Origin: Chryseolinea sp. H1M3-3
GTDB taxonomy: Bacteria > Bacteroidota > Bacteroidia > Cytophagales > Cyclobacteriaceae
Assembly (NCBI RefSeq): GCF_029360725.1
Contig: NZ_JARKMY010000001.1
Coordinates: 310,001 to 374,000, forward strand
Length of the DNA stretch: 64,000 bases
Direction of reading: 5' to 3'
Part shown: in pieces, positions 1 through 8,734 of the stretch
How the letters are laid out: every line of letters starts with the position of its first letter
How positions within the stretch are numbered: position 1 is the stretch's first letter
Position numbers and translations under genes: made by a program
Notes under the pieces: generated by a model
The model's database searches: none
The model's input: only the letters and a program-made list of their open reading frames with translations
Told to the model about the DNA's origin: nothing

Positions 1-117
1 CACAGTCTTTCAACGGAAGAGCTATATGGAATTGAGGCAGCCAACCTTGAAATTGAAAAAGTACCTATTCAGGTAGGCCCTGTAGCGAAGGTTAAAATCA
101 AACGGGAAAAAGATTAG
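1..117 (+). CDS. C-terminal fragment of an unidentified protein
   Basis: An open frame runs from the first base of the window to a TAG at 115-117 and encodes the last 38 residues of a protein whose start lies outside the window. The tail is lysine-rich (KVKIKREKD at the very end). Nothing in it allows a family call. It is on the plus strand and converges on the minus-strand FMN reductase, with about 50 bp between the stop codons. Confidence 0.55.
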   Translation, partial: HSLSTEELYGIEAANLEIEKVPIQVGPVAKVKIKREKD

Positions 118-169
118 TAATATTTCCTCGCAATAAAACGCTGTAGATGGGTGTCAGTATCCATTATTG

Positions 170-700
170 TCAATGCAGATTTTCTATAGATTGAATAAAT
201 GAAGCCATCGTTCGTTTTAATTCTTCAATCGTCTGTTGATCACCTGCTGCTTTAAATTTTGCACGCGCTCCTTGGATCAGGAGTTTCGATGAAGGTGGGA
301 GCCGCGCCCCCAACGTATGCAAGATAAGTGTGAGTGATTCGTAGGTTTTTTCTCCCAGGCCAGAAGCAACGATCAAGGCTACTGGTTTTTCAGAAAATAC
401 GGTTGTGGATACTGTCCACTCTAGCGCGTTTTTCAGAATTGCAGGCGGACTAAAAACGTATTCTGGTGTACAGATAATTACGCCATCGGCGTCCGATACT
501 TCCTGGCGGAATTTCGCAACACTCTCTGCGAGATTGTCGTCGCCAAGATCTGGATTAAAATGCGGCAGCTGTGACAGGTCTGAACAGATTTTCAGGTCTA
601 ACTTGTCAGCGTAGAGATCAGCTATGTTTTGTAAAATAGCTTGGTTAATAGACTGTGTTCGGACGCTTCCCGGAATCCCTAAGATTTTTTTCTTGGCCAT
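170..700 (-). CDS. NADPH-dependent FMN reductase family protein
   Basis: Flavodoxin-fold reductase, expected to be cytosolic and to use NAD(P)H to reduce FMN, quinones or similar acceptors. In the longest reading frame (first ATG at 718) the phosphate-binding loop GIPGSVR is at residues 14-20. The family signature PEY..S.PA.LKNALEW starts at residue 85 and a GLGEK segment follows in the C-terminal half. I prefer the ATG at 700 (protein starts MAKKKILG), because it places the first beta-strand right at the N-terminus as is usual, giving 176 residues. It stands alone with no operon partner. The exact substrate cannot be read from the sequence. Confidence 0.85.
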   Translation of the reverse strand: MAKKKILGIPGSVRTQSINQAILQNIADLYADKLDLKICSDLSQLPHFNPDLGDDNLAESVAKFRQEVSDADGVIICTPEYVFSPPAILKNALEWTVSTTVFSEKPVALIVASGLGEKTYESLTLILHTLGARLPPSSKLLIQGARAKFKAAGDQQTIEELKRTMASFIQSIENLH

Positions 701-764
701 GAACAATACGTTTCGCAAAATTCAAAAAAGAGATCTCGCTGTTTCCTTTAAAAAAATAAGTTTC

Positions 765-788
765 ACGCAACCGGTTGTGTAAACGTTT
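765..788. promoter_or_regulatory. Operator-like palindromes upstream of the first susC
   Basis: ACGCAACCGGTTGTGT (765-780) is a 16-bp near-perfect palindrome around CCGG. It is followed at once by the perfect 8-bp palindrome AAACGTTT (781-788). Such CG-centred sites are the general form of LacI-family operators (family knowledge). They lie about 180 bp before the susC start. A TACATTCG at 823-830 matches the Bacteroidota -7 consensus TAnnTTTG at 7 of 8 positions, but I see no convincing -33 element. Confidence 0.4.
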
Positions 789-964
789 CTTAAAAAATAT
801 TACAATTACAAGAATTTTTTTTTACATTCGATTGCCCAATTTCTGTTTTAACAAACTAATCATCAAATATGAAGAGATAATTACGGCGTAACCCTATCTA
901 CACGGGGTCAAGGCTGCCCCTTGCAGATCATTTTAAAAATTATTATTCAAACCCTAACCAAAAT

Positions 965-3900
965 ATGAAACAACAATACCAAATTCTATCCTTGATGTTG
1001 TTTTTTGTTCTCAGTAGCACAATGGCTTTTGCGCAAAGAACAATATCAGGCACTGTTTCAGACTCCAACGGGCAAGGCATGCCCGGAGTTAACGTAATCG
1101 TAAAAGGCACGTCAGCAGGTACAACTTCCGATGCTAACGGCAAATACACTTTATCCGTAAATGAATCGGGATCAGTCGTTCTGGTTTTTTCATTTATAGG
1201 ATACGCAACACAGGAAGTTGATGCAGGTACACGGACCACAGTAGATGTTACTATGGCAGAGGACATCCGTGAATTGAGTGAAGTTGTGGTAACAGCTTTG
1301 GGTATCGAAAGAAATACAAAAGCGTTACAGTATTCAGTCACTCAAGTAAGCGGAGACAATTTTACACAAGCTCGTGAAAACAACATCGGTAATGCCCTTT
1401 CAGGTAGAATTGCCGGAGTTAACGTAAGTAAAATTGCTTCTGGGCCCGCGGGTTCTTCCCGTATCGTTATTCGTGGTAATAAAACGCTTAACGGTCAAAA
1501 CCAACCACTTTATGTTATTGATGGTATTCCCATGGATAATGGCCAAGTGAATAAAAAGTTAATGGATAACAATGGTCAGGCTGGCCTTTGGGGTGGTAAT
1601 GATGAGGGCGATGGACTTTCAAGTCTTAACCCTGAGGATATTGAATCCATCTCCGTACTTAAAGGTGCTAATGCTGCTGCACTGTATGGATCACGTGCCG
1701 GAAACGGGGTTATCCTGGTAACCACTAAAAAAGGTTCTGCTAGAAAGGGACTTGGAATTGAATACAATCTCAACTACGTTTTTGAGACCGTTAATGACCT
1801 CAGTGAACTCCAAAAAGAATATGGAGCGGGTACCTATGTGGATCCAGATGGCGGAGGCCCTTTGACTGCAGTGCCTGTAAAAGCTGTTGATCAAGCTCAG
1901 GCTTATTCAACGAGCTACGGAGAAAATTCTTGGGGTCCTCGCTTAGATGGAAGCTCCGTTATTCAATTTGATGGCGTTGCCAGACCTTACTCTTACGCCG
2001 GCAATAATTTTAAACGCTATTATAATACGGGAATTTCCGCAACAAACAGCATAGCAATTACTGGTGGCAGCGACACACAGAATTTCAGGTTTTCAGTTTC
2101 TAACCTTGAAAGTGATGGCGTGATACCTAATTCAGGTTTCGACAGACAAAATGCCGCATTATCGTTTAATTCAAAGTTTGCGGAAAAACTCACCGTGAAT
2201 GCCAAGGTAATGTACTCCCGTGAATATGCTAAGAACAGACCAGTTGTGTCTGACTCGCCTGGTAATGGCGTTCAAGCAGTTTGGCGCTTACCAAACAATA
2301 TCAATGTTGATGACCTACGTGGTGATCCTAACAAGCTTGGTGCAATCGCACCTGGAACAGACCCTGCAAGCTTAGCGATCTATGGTAAGTCAGTGGGTGA
2401 AGAGTTTCAGCAAGCAGCTAACAACTGGGGCCAGAATCCCTGGTGGGCTGCGTATCAGCATATCAATGATGATACAAGAGAACGTTTCATTGCTTCTGCT
2501 CAAGCGCGTTATGAGTTGACAAGCTGGTTATATGTTTCCGGACGTATTGGCATGGACAGATATACCAGAAGAGATCAGACATTAGTACCTCAGGGTGTGG
2601 GATACCAACGTGGTGGTGCCATCACAGAAGGTACTGACGTTGTCCGTGAAATAAACATGGAATGGATGTTAGGAGCGAATAAAACTTTTGGCAAATTCAA
2701 TTTTAACGCCTTTGTAGGTGGTAACAGAATGACCCAGTATGGTGAAAGAATCGCCGCCAGGGGTAATAACTTCAACGTTCCATTTTTTGCAGCCATCAAT
2801 AACGCAAAAGATCGGAACTACGATTATCGTTACAATGGAAGTGGTATCAATTCATTATTTGGATCTGCAGAAATCAGCTACAACGGATATCTATACCTAA
2901 CAGCTACAGCACGGAACGATTGGTTTTCAGTGCTTCATCCAGATCGCAACAGTATTCTTTATCCATCAGTGGGTGCAAGCTTCGTATTTAGCGATGCCGT
3001 TAATTCTTTACCTTCCTGGTTGAGCTTCGGAAAGGTTAGGATATCATTTGCTGAAGTTGGTTTCGTGAGTGAATTAGGTGCTTACGATGTCACACGTACT
3101 TACTCACTTAATTCGAATACGCACTTAGGAAGACCGATGGCGACCTTCTCTTCCGCCGGGAATAATAACGGTCGTATACCAAATGATCTGATTCAACCCG
3201 CAAGCTCAAAAGAACTGGAGTTTGGATTGGATGTAAGATTCTTTAATGGAAGACTCGGATTGGACGCGACTTACTATTCGCAGAGGACTGAAGATGATAT
3301 CCTCAGAGCGACTATTTCCAGGGCTTCTGGATTCGGATCTACCGACGTAAATATTGGTGAACTTACGAATAAAGGTATCGAACTTATGCTAACTGGTACA
3401 CCATTGAAAGGTGACTTGACCTGGGATGTTTCTGTAAATTTTGCTAAGAACGACAACGAAGTAACGAAACTGATTGAAGGTATTAAAGAACTTTCTTTCG
3501 AGGAATCCCGGACAAGAACAACTTTTGTAAAGCATATTTTAGGATATCCCTTTGGTATGATCACCGGTTTAGTACAAAGAAGATCACCTGATGGTCAACT
3601 GGTATTTGATTCGAATGGGCAACCCCTTCAATCCGCTGCATATCAAATTCTCGGACAAAGCGTGGCAGATTGGACTGGTGGTATCAACAACTCATTCACA
3701 TGGAAGGGTATTAACTTAAGCTTCCTTATTGACATCAAAGTGGGCGGCAAGATTCACTCTGGTACGAACATCCGCTTGGATCAGTGGGGCAGATCTGAAA
3801 GATCACTCATCGGGCGTGAAGGAGGCTTGGTTGTTTCAGGTGTAACAGAAGTTCCGGCTGGGTCTGGCAACTATGAGCCGCTTAACATGGAGCTAAATCC

Positions 3901-4210
3901 CGAACAAGCAAGAAACTACTGGATAAATCTTGGTAACCGGGCAAGTGAATTTTATACCTACGACGCCGGCTTCGGAAAACTTAGACAACTTACTCTAGGT
4001 TATAGCTTACCGCGTACTTTACTTGCTAAAACACCATTCCAAGCAGTCACACTTTCCTTCGTGGGAAGAAACCTTGCAATCCTGTGGAAGCATACTCCTA
4101 ACATTGATCCTGAATCATCATACTCTGCAAATTCTGGAGCACAAGGACTTGATTACTTCGGTGTTCCTGTAACCCGTAGCTATGGTTTCAATCTGAAGGT
4201 AGGGTTCTAA
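965..4210 (+). CDS. SusC/RagA-type TonB-dependent outer-membrane transporter
   Basis: Outer-membrane importer of 1081 residues, a usual SusC length. A signal peptide ends at AFAQ (about residue 24). It is followed by a carboxypeptidase-D-regulatory-like domain (about 27-110, starting ISGTVSD and containing GMPGVNV.VKGT), a TonB-box-like stretch (ELSEVVVTALG) and the plug domain with IVIRG, LYVIDG and YGSRAGNGVILVTTK. The rest is a long 22-strand-type barrel with an aromatic C-terminal residue (LKVGF). It works with the SusD-like lipoprotein encoded 8 bp downstream to bind and import an oligomer, probably a glycan. Operator-like palindromes precede it. Confidence 0.95.
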   Translation: MKQQYQILSLMLFFVLSSTMAFAQRTISGTVSDSNGQGMPGVNVIVKGTSAGTTSDANGKYTLSVNESGSVVLVFSFIGYATQEVDAGTRTTVDVTMAEDIRELSEVVVTALGIERNTKALQYSVTQVSGDNFTQARENNIGNALSGRIAGVNVSKIASGPAGSSRIVIRGNKTLNGQNQPLYVIDGIPMDNGQVNKKLMDNNGQAGLWGGNDEGDGLSSLNPEDIESISVLKGANAAALYGSRAGNGVILVTTKKGSARKGLGIEYNLNYVFETVNDLSELQKEYGAGTYVDPDGGGPLTAVPVKAVDQAQAYSTSYGENSWGPRLDGSSVIQFDGVARPYSYAGNNFKRYYNTGISATNSIAITGGSDTQNFRFSVSNLESDGVIPNSGFDRQNAALSFNSKFAEKLTVNAKVMYSREYAKNRPVVSDSPGNGVQAVWRLPNNINVDDLRGDPNKLGAIAPGTDPASLAIYGKSVGEEFQQAANNWGQNPWWAAYQHINDDTRERFIASAQARYELTSWLYVSGRIGMDRYTRRDQTLVPQGVGYQRGGAITEGTDVVREINMEWMLGANKTFGKFNFNAFVGGNRMTQYGERIAARGNNFNVPFFAAINNAKDRNYDYRYNGSGINSLFGSAEISYNGYLYLTATARNDWFSVLHPDRNSILYPSVGASFVFSDAVNSLPSWLSFGKVRISFAEVGFVSELGAYDVTRTYSLNSNTHLGRPMATFSSAGNNNGRIPNDLIQPASSKELEFGLDVRFFNGRLGLDATYYSQRTEDDILRATISRASGFGSTDVNIGELTNKGIELMLTGTPLKGDLTWDVSVNFAKNDNEVTKLIEGIKELSFEESRTRTTFVKHILGYPFGMITGLVQRRSPDGQLVFDSNGQPLQSAAYQILGQSVADWTGGINNSFTWKGINLSFLIDIKVGGKIHSGTNIRLDQWGRSERSLIGREGGLVVSGVTEVPAGSGNYEPLNMELNPEQARNYWINLGNRASEFYTYDAGFGKLRQLTLGYSLPRTLLAKTPFQAVTLSFVGRNLAILWKHTPNIDPESSYSANSGAQGLDYFGVPVTRSYGFNLKVGF

Positions 4211-4218
4211 CATTAAAC

Positions 4219-5856
4219 ATGTATAAAATGAAATTAATAAATAAGTTCTTTATATGCGTACTAGCAGTGGCATCTCCGCTGGCAGGTTGTGATACGGATG
4301 CACTGCATGACTTGAATGTTAATCCGCAGGCTGTTGATGAAATAGATCTTAACTATTTATTCACCGCCGCAGAACTTGGTTCAGCAGCAGGTGGATCTGG
4401 TGGTGATAACCGCTATATTGACTGGAGAACCAACATCGGCTTTGCAGCTCATGCCATACAACAACTGGCCCACGTACAAGGTAGTCCAGGTATAGCGCCA
4501 GGCGATAAGTATACCGACAATACAGAGTCATACAATGCGCCTTGGGAATTCATGTATGGTGACCAGTTGAAAAATTTAGCTGAAATTATCAAGCAAACTG
4601 GTCCTGGCGGTTATGATGACGGAGAGAAATCTAATCTCAGAAATGCTGCGCGCATCTTAGCTGTTTTCAATTTCCACAGGCTAACCGATTTTTATGGTAA
4701 TATTCCTTATACGGAAGCCAATAAAGGTATGGGAGGTACTGATGGATCTGCTGGAATTTTGTTTCCAAAATACGATACGCAACAAGCGGTTTATCAAGAT
4801 ATGCTGAAAGAGTTGGATGAAGCAGCAGCAGCACTTAGTGCATCTGATCCGGACCAAGGATTTAAGAACGGCGATATTATCTATGATGGAGACGTAACGA
4901 AATGGAAGAAGTTCGCATACTCGTTAATGCTTAGATTAGCTATGCGTGTTTCATTTGTTGACCAAAATCTGGCTGAGACCTATATCGCTAAAGCAGTAAC
5001 TGGTGGCGTATTCACGAGCAATAGTGACAATCCTTATGTTAAAATGGCACTCGCGCCAAGTGAATGGACTAACCAGAACGGTATATCACGCGCATTTTAT
5101 CCTGGCGATGGCGGTCAGGTATCATACTTAAGCAAGACGTTGATCGACATGCTGAAAGGTCCTAATACAGGCAGTACAGTAGATGATGATCCTAGGCTTA
5201 TGATTATCAGCGGCGGCAAAGCCACGTGGAGCGCAACCACATGGACCCCTACTGACGTGAATCCATTGACACAAAAAGGGCTTCCAAATGGACAAGATCA
5301 AGCTTCATTAAATGCGCTTGAAGGGAAAACTGTAAATCTTGATGCTGAATATTCTAAGATTAATTTCCTCTTGCTACAGGACGACGAACCTTATCAGTTG
5401 ATGAACTACGCAGAAGCTGAACTCCTCCTTGCAGAGGCGGCCGAAAGAGGTCTCGGTGATGTAACCGACGCTCAAGGTCACTATGAGGCTGGCGTAAAAG
5501 GTGCTATGCAGATGTATACTCCTTATGATGCATCGCTGGCCGTCTCTGATGCTGCTGTTACCAACTATTTGGCTGAACGCCCTTATACAGGTACGACAGA
5601 TGAAAAATTGGAAATGATCGGCAACCAACTTTGGTTAAGCAAATTCCTCAACTGGTGGGAAGCATGGTCAGATTGGAGAAGAACGGGCTATCCGGTTTTA
5701 ACTCCAGTTAACTTTACGGGCAACGTAACCAATGGTACAATTCCTGTTCGTCTGAGATATCAAAATGGCGAAGTAGCGATCAATCCAAATTATGCTACTG
5801 GAGCTACACTTCCTGATGAACCTACAACAAAGGTTTGGTGGGATGTGCAGGATTAA
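4219..5856 (+). CDS. SusD/RagB-like surface lipoprotein (SusD-like_2 type)
   Basis: Surface lipoprotein of 545 residues that should cap the SusC barrel and bind the ligand. A signal peptide ends in a lipobox (SPLAGC, cysteine at about residue 24). It is followed by the stretch DLNVNPQAVDEIDLNYLFTA, which is typical of the SusD-like_2 subgroup rather than classical SusD_RagB. Helical TPR-like segments occupy the middle (NAARILAVFNFHRLTDFYGNIPY) and YAEAELLLAEAAERG lies in the C-terminal half. An in-frame ATG at 4228 is an equally possible start. It is cotranscribed with susC, with an 8-bp gap, and ends just before a strong hairpin terminator. Confidence 0.93.
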   Translation: MYKMKLINKFFICVLAVASPLAGCDTDALHDLNVNPQAVDEIDLNYLFTAAELGSAAGGSGGDNRYIDWRTNIGFAAHAIQQLAHVQGSPGIAPGDKYTDNTESYNAPWEFMYGDQLKNLAEIIKQTGPGGYDDGEKSNLRNAARILAVFNFHRLTDFYGNIPYTEANKGMGGTDGSAGILFPKYDTQQAVYQDMLKELDEAAAALSASDPDQGFKNGDIIYDGDVTKWKKFAYSLMLRLAMRVSFVDQNLAETYIAKAVTGGVFTSNSDNPYVKMALAPSEWTNQNGISRAFYPGDGGQVSYLSKTLIDMLKGPNTGSTVDDDPRLMIISGGKATWSATTWTPTDVNPLTQKGLPNGQDQASLNALEGKTVNLDAEYSKINFLLLQDDEPYQLMNYAEAELLLAEAAERGLGDVTDAQGHYEAGVKGAMQMYTPYDASLAVSDAAVTNYLAERPYTGTTDEKLEMIGNQLWLSKFLNWWEAWSDWRRTGYPVLTPVNFTGNVTNGTIPVRLRYQNGEVAINPNYATGATLPDEPTTKVWWDVQD

Positions 5857-5876
5857 TTAGAATTAAGAATGACATG

Positions 5877-5910
5877 AAAGGTCCCTGAAATTTCAGGGAC
5901 CTTTTTTTTT
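5877..5910. terminator. Strong bidirectional intrinsic terminator
   Basis: A perfect inverted repeat, AAAGGTCCCTGAAA followed directly by TTTCAGGGACCTTT (5877-5904), runs into T residues up to 5910. The A-run at the left end also gives a short U-tract on the minus strand. It lies between the stop of the susD-like gene and the stop of the convergent 411-residue gene and can end both transcripts. Confidence 0.85.
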
Positions 5911-5924
5911 GAATCAATATATCA

Positions 5925-7160
5925 CTAACGCGAAAATTTCAGAATCTGATATTTTAGCAAGACATCAAATCTTTGAGTAGCACTATAGTCTGTAATTGCA
6001 TATGATTTGCTATAACGTGCTTCTATTGTAAATCTCCCAAAATGTGAACCAAGACCCGCTATATATCCTATTTCGTAATTTTTGGGTTTGAATTCACGCG
6101 AGCTTATTAGTCCTGTTGAGTATTCTTCCTTAACGGAAAAACTCTTCCTTAGTACAACGCCTGTCGACACGCCACCCGAGATAAACAATATCCCTCCTCT
6201 AAGAACGCTATATCGGATCATGTGATTAGTTTTCAAATAATGATATTCAAAGGAACCCTTTACTGTAGACGCAACAGTCCCGCTACCACCTTTATTATAT
6301 TCACCTTCAGTCTTTAAATTGCTGTAAACGAGCTCATTGATCAACATAAGACCCCTGGTTCTTGCCAATTCAAAGTCATAGTAAAAGCCTATTGTGGGAC
6401 TTGTTGACTTACTCAGGGGTAATGAACTGATCCCGGTTTTATACCCCATATCAACAGACGTAAGAGAGATACCGGTAACAATTCCAAAGGTTGATAGGCC
6501 TTCTCTAAAATCATTCGAGTAATTGGTGGATTTATTAGTACATCGATAGTAATAGTTGAAAATATTTGCAAGCATATTCGCTTGGTATTTTACACTGTTC
6601 ATTTTTGACTCGATGTTGTGGCAGTCTCTCAAATAAAAAATCAATTGCCCTTTATATTTTAAGTTCTCACCTATCTTTTTTTCGGCGTTGTTAAACTTTA
6701 CCACCGTAGTGAGATATTGCTTATAAACCAGGTATTCAAAACCATTTTCATAAATGTAAAAGTGACTATTCGCATTTTTATCCCTAAAATGATAGAGTGA
6801 TTTTGACCCATCCAATAGCGTTTGTAAAAAAACTGTATCTCTTCGATAAACTGGTAATGGATTCGCATCAAGATCTGCAATTTTATGTGGTGAGATATTT
6901 AGATCTATGACAGCACTTTTGTACAACTCATCTTTTACAAAGAAAGCTTTGATGTCAAAGGGATGATATTCTTTTCGCTCTACAGACGCATCCTGCTTGA
7001 AAAAAATTGTGTTAGGATTCTTGTACCAGTTTTTGTATTCAATTAATCCACGAATGGTATCACCATCAGAATTAATTATGTATCCATGTTGATAATCTTT
7101 TTGAGCAAAACATGCCAAACTCCCTAGCAAGATTGCAATAATAATTGTGGCTCTTCTCAC
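5925..7160 (-). CDS. Exported beta-barrel-type protein, tandem paralogue 1
   Basis: Uncharacterised 411-residue secreted protein. A signal peptide ends at ACFAQ (about residue 19). The N-terminal half (about 20-200) contains the pattern GYIINSDGDTIRGLIEYK, then a P.DIKAF.V..E.Y.SAV motif and Y..HFYIYENG. The C-terminal half (about 220-411) consists of alternating hydrophobic strands with glycine turns (FGIVTGISL, GFYYDFEL, YIAGLGSHFGRFTIEARY), as in small outer-membrane beta-barrels of Bacteroidota. It matches the next gene in length, order of motifs and barrel end, so the two are tandem duplicates. Substrate and role are unknown; an outer-membrane location is inferred. Confidence 0.75.
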   Translation of the reverse strand: MRRATIIIAILLGSLACFAQKDYQHGYIINSDGDTIRGLIEYKNWYKNPNTIFFKQDASVERKEYHPFDIKAFFVKDELYKSAVIDLNISPHKIADLDANPLPVYRRDTVFLQTLLDGSKSLYHFRDKNANSHFYIYENGFEYLVYKQYLTTVVKFNNAEKKIGENLKYKGQLIFYLRDCHNIESKMNSVKYQANMLANIFNYYYRCTNKSTNYSNDFREGLSTFGIVTGISLTSVDMGYKTGISSLPLSKSTSPTIGFYYDFELARTRGLMLINELVYSNLKTEGEYNKGGSGTVASTVKGSFEYHYLKTNHMIRYSVLRGGILFISGGVSTGVVLRKSFSVKEEYSTGLISSREFKPKNYEIGYIAGLGSHFGRFTIEARYSKSYAITDYSATQRFDVLLKYQILKFSR

Positions 7161-7305
7161 AACTGGCTTTGTTAAAATGATTTAATAGTAGTACTAATTA
7201 TGAAAGAAATTCCAAATATTTTATCCCTTAAACCCCACAGGCAATCGAGCCAGTGCTTCATTTCGATACCTTGAACTAATTAATGACATTGGATTTATTG
7301 TCTAT

Positions 7306-8541
7306 TTACCTCACCCTATACTTTATAAAAAAATGTATCCGGGTCGTTGTTGCATTCAAATCGAGGTAGTCTGATATTCCGGAAGTAATTTCATACCTGG
7401 CTTCAGCACTCCACTTGCCAAACCGAAATCCAAGCCCTCCTAAATAGCCAAATTCTAAATTTCGCGTGGAGAAAGGGCGCTCGGTTGGATTAGTACTTCC
7501 CCTATAGTAAATCGTTACATCATAATTATCTTTCAACACAAAACCTGTAGAAAATCCTGCGGCAAGGAACAAGCTCCGCTGTTTCAAAAGATTAACCTGA
7601 AGCATGTGATGCGTCTTTAAATAATGGTAATTAAAAGATGTCTTGCTGACATATTCCGTTGGTCCATTGACCGTAGTTTTCGCCCCCTCTCCCTTCACAT
7701 CAAAAGAAGTGTACATAATGTCATTGCTAATACGCCAATTATTAGATCTTAATATTTTTAAGTCGCAAAAAAAACCGATGGTAGGATCTATCGATGTTTC
7801 ATAATCATTATCGGCAATGTAATCGGGAGTACCCGAAAACTTCAGCATGCTTAGTGATGCGCCCGCTACTACGCCCAGTTCCAGCTTCCCCTCTTTGCGT
7901 ACCATCTGCTGTTCCATCGTTTTATTTGTGCAGGTATAATAGTGATCAAAAAGATTTTTGAGTGGCCGGACATCGTAGGCTATTTTACCAAGCTTACTTT
8001 GAATTGAAGCACACGCTTTGAGGTAATCGGCCAGAACGCCTCTGTAATTTTGATTCTCCGCAATGGCTTTCCCAGCGCCACCGCCAACAAGGTATTGCTT
8101 ATACACCAACGGTTGATACTGCTGACTTTCGTTTATAATGTAAAAGTGGTTCTTTGCATTCCTGTCTTTCAAATAAAGTAAACTTTTTTCGCCACGAACA
8201 AGCACTAACAAGAAAACTGTGTCTTTAACAAAGTCAGGAGTGGATACATAACTTAGCTCGCCAATTTTATGAGGTGAGACATCTACATCAACCACAGCGC
8301 TTTCATAGGTCTCATTGGCGACTGAAAATGATTTGATTTCTAGGGGATCGTACACTTCCTCACTTGCCTCCAAAGATTTCTTAAAGAAGATCTCCACTGG
8401 GCTCCTATCCCATCGTTTGTACTCAATAAAACCTTTAACGGTATCGCGATTTGTTTCCACAATAAATCCGGGTTGATAGCGCTGCGCAAGTGTTTCGCAG
8501 CTGACTATCGCTAGCATTAAGACAAAAAGTAATTTTAACAT
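7306..8541 (-). CDS. Exported beta-barrel-type protein, tandem paralogue 2
   Basis: Second member of the duplicated pair, also 411 residues. A signal peptide ends near ETLAQ. The shared motifs recur in the same order: GFIVETNRDTVKGFIEYK, DPLEIKSFSVANETYESAVV, NHFYII, the VYKQYL segment, a YY.CTNK segment, and a C-terminal barrel ending in LGFRFGKWSAEARY. It lies 145 bp upstream of paralogue 1 on the same strand, so cotranscription is possible. Divergence is highest in the predicted barrel loops. Its upstream region holds the perfect palindrome ATTCGATCGAAT (8611-8622), which could be a regulatory site but is unproven. No function is assigned. Confidence 0.75.
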   Translation of the reverse strand: MLKLLFVLMLAIVSCETLAQRYQPGFIVETNRDTVKGFIEYKRWDRSPVEIFFKKSLEASEEVYDPLEIKSFSVANETYESAVVDVDVSPHKIGELSYVSTPDFVKDTVFLLVLVRGEKSLLYLKDRNAKNHFYIINESQQYQPLVYKQYLVGGGAGKAIAENQNYRGVLADYLKACASIQSKLGKIAYDVRPLKNLFDHYYTCTNKTMEQQMVRKEGKLELGVVAGASLSMLKFSGTPDYIADNDYETSIDPTIGFFCDLKILRSNNWRISNDIMYTSFDVKGEGAKTTVNGPTEYVSKTSFNYHYLKTHHMLQVNLLKQRSLFLAAGFSTGFVLKDNYDVTIYYRGSTNPTERPFSTRNLEFGYLGGLGFRFGKWSAEARYEITSGISDYLDLNATTTRIHFFIKYRVR

Positions 8542-8610
8542 ATTTGGTAATTAAAACAGGTGATAAAAAGTTTCAAGACAAACGGCATCACGTACATGAA
8601 CAAGGCGTGC

Positions 8611-8622
8611 ATTCGATCGAAT
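8611..8622. promoter_or_regulatory. 12-bp perfect palindrome upstream of the barrel pair
   Basis: ATTCGATCGAAT is a perfect palindrome flanked by TGC-type bases on both sides (GTGC before, ATGC after). It lies about 70 bp upstream of the start at 8541 and could be an operator. No known regulator motif is recognised. Confidence 0.2.
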
Positions 8623-8734
8623 ATGCAACCACACAATGTTTCCAGAGTTTCGGAGCGAATGTTTAAGAATTTATGCACAACTGAACTTTCTTAAAGAATT
8701 GCTATCTATAAATACTCACTATCACAAACATAAC

